A stretch of 64,000 nucleotides of DNA, from the NCBI RefSeq assembly GCF_019966515.1, contig NZ_JAIMIB010000007.1, forward strand, positions 1 through 64,000, given 5' to 3'. Positions 62,983 to 64,000 of the stretch are shown piece by piece (the first letter of the stretch is position 1; every line of letters starts with the position of its first letter). A program made the position numbers and the translations under genes. The stretch comes from Roseovarius aestuarii. Its GTDB lineage: Bacteria > Pseudomonadota > Alphaproteobacteria > Rhodobacterales > Rhodobacteraceae. The notes under the pieces were generated by a model. The model was not told the DNA's origin. It was given only the letters and a program-made list of their open reading frames with translations, and did no database searches.

Positions 62983-64000
62983 AGCCCCAGAGCGCGGTAG
63001 CTGTCAGCCACTTTGCCGATCGAGACCAGATAGGCGGCTACCCGCAGATCATCCACATCCTCGCGGCCATGCCAGACCTCACGCATCGATTGATACGCCG
63101 CGCGCATGGTGTCATCGAGGCCCGAGCGGACCAGTTCCAGCTCGCCGGCGCCGCGCAGGTATTTCTGCTTGAAGTCGGGCGACATCGACCAGCGATGCTC
63201 CAGATGGTCATCCAGCCCCTGCAATTCATCCACGATCAACTGGTGGCGCGCCTCTTCCTGGCGGCGTCCCAGACGGCCGAAACGGATATGGCTGAGGTTC
63301 TTGACCCACTCAAAATAGGACACGGTCACACCACCCGCGTTGGCGTACATATCGGGGATGATCACACAGCCCTTCTTGCGCAGCACCTCATCGGCGCCAG
63401 CAGTCACGGGGCCGTTCGCGGCTTCGATGATCAGCGGCGCCTTGATCCGGTCGGCATTGCCCATGTTGATCACGCCTTCCAGCGCCGCCGGGATCAGGAT
63501 ATCGCACTCCTCTTCCAGCACAGCCGAGCCTTCTGCGGTATGGGTGGCGTCCGGGAAACCGGTGATGCCGCCATGTTTGGTGATCCAGGTCTTGACCTCT
63601 TCGACATTGATCCCGTCGGGATTAAACAGCGCACCGTCGCGCTCAATGATGCCGGTGATAACGCAGCCGTCTTCCTCCTGCAGGAACTTGGCGCCGTGAT
63701 AGCCCACGTTCCCCAGCCCCTGTACGATTACCCGCTTGCCATCGAGCGTGCCCGACAGGCCCGCCTTGGCAATATCCTCGGGGTGGCGGAAAAATTCCTG
63801 CAGCGCGTATTGCACGCCCCTGCCCGTCGCCTCGGTCCGGCCCTGAATACCGCCGGCATTGATCGGCTTGCCGGTCACACAGGCACGGCTGTTGATGTCG
63901 GTGGTGTTCATGCGCTTGTATTGGTCGGCGATCCACGCCATCTCGCGCTCGCCGGTGCCCATGTCGGGGGCTGGCACGTTCTGGGAGGGGTGGATCAGGT
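62979..64000 (-). CDS. Glu/Leu/Phe/Val dehydrogenase (glutamate dehydrogenase), 3' part
   Basis: The gene continues beyond the window end; 340 C-terminal residues are visible, with an open frame to 64000 (PSQNVPAPDMGTGEREMAW). The cofactor domain has VIVQGLGNVGYHGAKFL (GxGxxG), EEECDILIPAALEGVIN, and IIEAANGPVTAGADEVL. It interconverts glutamate and 2-oxoglutarate with NAD(P)H and links carbon and nitrogen metabolism. The stop is overlapped by the GTG of the DUF6151-like gene. Confidence 0.95.
   Translation of the reverse strand, partial: LIHPSQNVPAPDMGTGEREMAWIADQYKRMNTTDINSRACVTGKPINAGGIQGRTEATGRGVQYALQEFFRHPEDIAKAGLSGTLDGKRVIVQGLGNVGYHGAKFLQEEDGCVITGIIERDGALFNPDGINVEEVKTWITKHGGITGFPDATHTAEGSAVLEEECDILIPAALEGVINMGNADRIKAPLIIEAANGPVTAGADEVLRKKGCVIIPDMYANAGGVTVSYFEWVKNLSHIRFGRLGRRQEEARHQLIVDELQGLDDHLEHRWSMSPDFKQKYLRGAGELELVRSGLDDTMRAAYQSMREVWHGREDVDDLRVAAYLVSIGKVADSYRALGL

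Overview
The window looks like a chromosomal stretch of a marine Roseobacter-clade alphaproteobacterium (Rhodobacteraceae). The base composition is GC-rich. The gene content is typical of that clade: trimethylamine monooxygenase, dipeptide/oligopeptide ABC importer, modABC, stand-alone PtsP, a DUF1178 protein, nrdR-ribD, dnaG-rpoD, and many GntR, LysR and RpiR regulators. The genus is not determined. Housekeeping genes alternate with accessory catabolic and transport cassettes. There is no prophage, CRISPR array or complete insertion sequence.

Left part (1-9.8 kb): a sensor kinase that has lost its 5' end, possibly to an insertion-sequence end at the window edge, followed by its response regulator; tRNA-Gln; an SH3-like periplasmic protein; a 2-hydroxyacid dehydrogenase with a FadR-type GntR regulator; an ArsR regulator divergent from an Asp-nucleophile alpha/beta hydrolase; a nitroreductase; and a leucine-type substrate-binding protein without signal peptide, divergent from trimethylamine monooxygenase (tmm). 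The tmm promoter carries repeated TTGGTAC/GTACCAA boxes and the gene ends in a strong terminator. From 9.9 to 24.8 kb follow a LysR regulator with a sarcosine/dimethylglycine dehydrogenase-like flavoenzyme, a lone FbpB-type iron permease, an RpiR regulator with a five-gene oligopeptide importer, and modABC running the other way.

Middle part (25-41 kb): Nudix hydrolase, DUF1178 protein, a frameshifted SDR, aspartokinase lysC, PTS enzyme I-Ntr (ptsP), a cupin, EcsC, GNAT and flavin reductase-like genes, a hairpin-rich intergenic block, a SulP transporter, a purine-salvage-flavoured run (mtnP, LysE/RhtB exporter, epimerase-DoxX fusion, DUF2269, apt), and a UDP-glucuronate epimerase. From 40.3 to 46.1 kb lies the most unusual block: a LysR regulator, an aldehyde dehydrogenase, an M19 dipeptidase-like protein that lacks half of its metal ligands, a 565-residue protein I do not recognise, and a DUF3726 protein. 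The last four overlap or are tightly spaced and probably form one transcript. This is the best candidate for an undescribed catabolic system.

Right part (46-64 kb): two membrane proteins, then riboflavin genes ribE and nrdR-ribD flanking a capsule module (KpsS-like, outer-membrane polysaccharide exporter, two-domain KpsC) that makes and exports the Kdo linker of group 2-type capsules. Then come a YjbQ protein, a DCC/DUF393 gene whose last 29 codons are cut off by a TGA, a DUF4166 gene, an orphan Phd/YefM antitoxin, dnaG-rpoD, two small genes and the 3' part of glutamate dehydrogenase running off the window end. All functional calls come from reading motifs by eye; no database search was possible.
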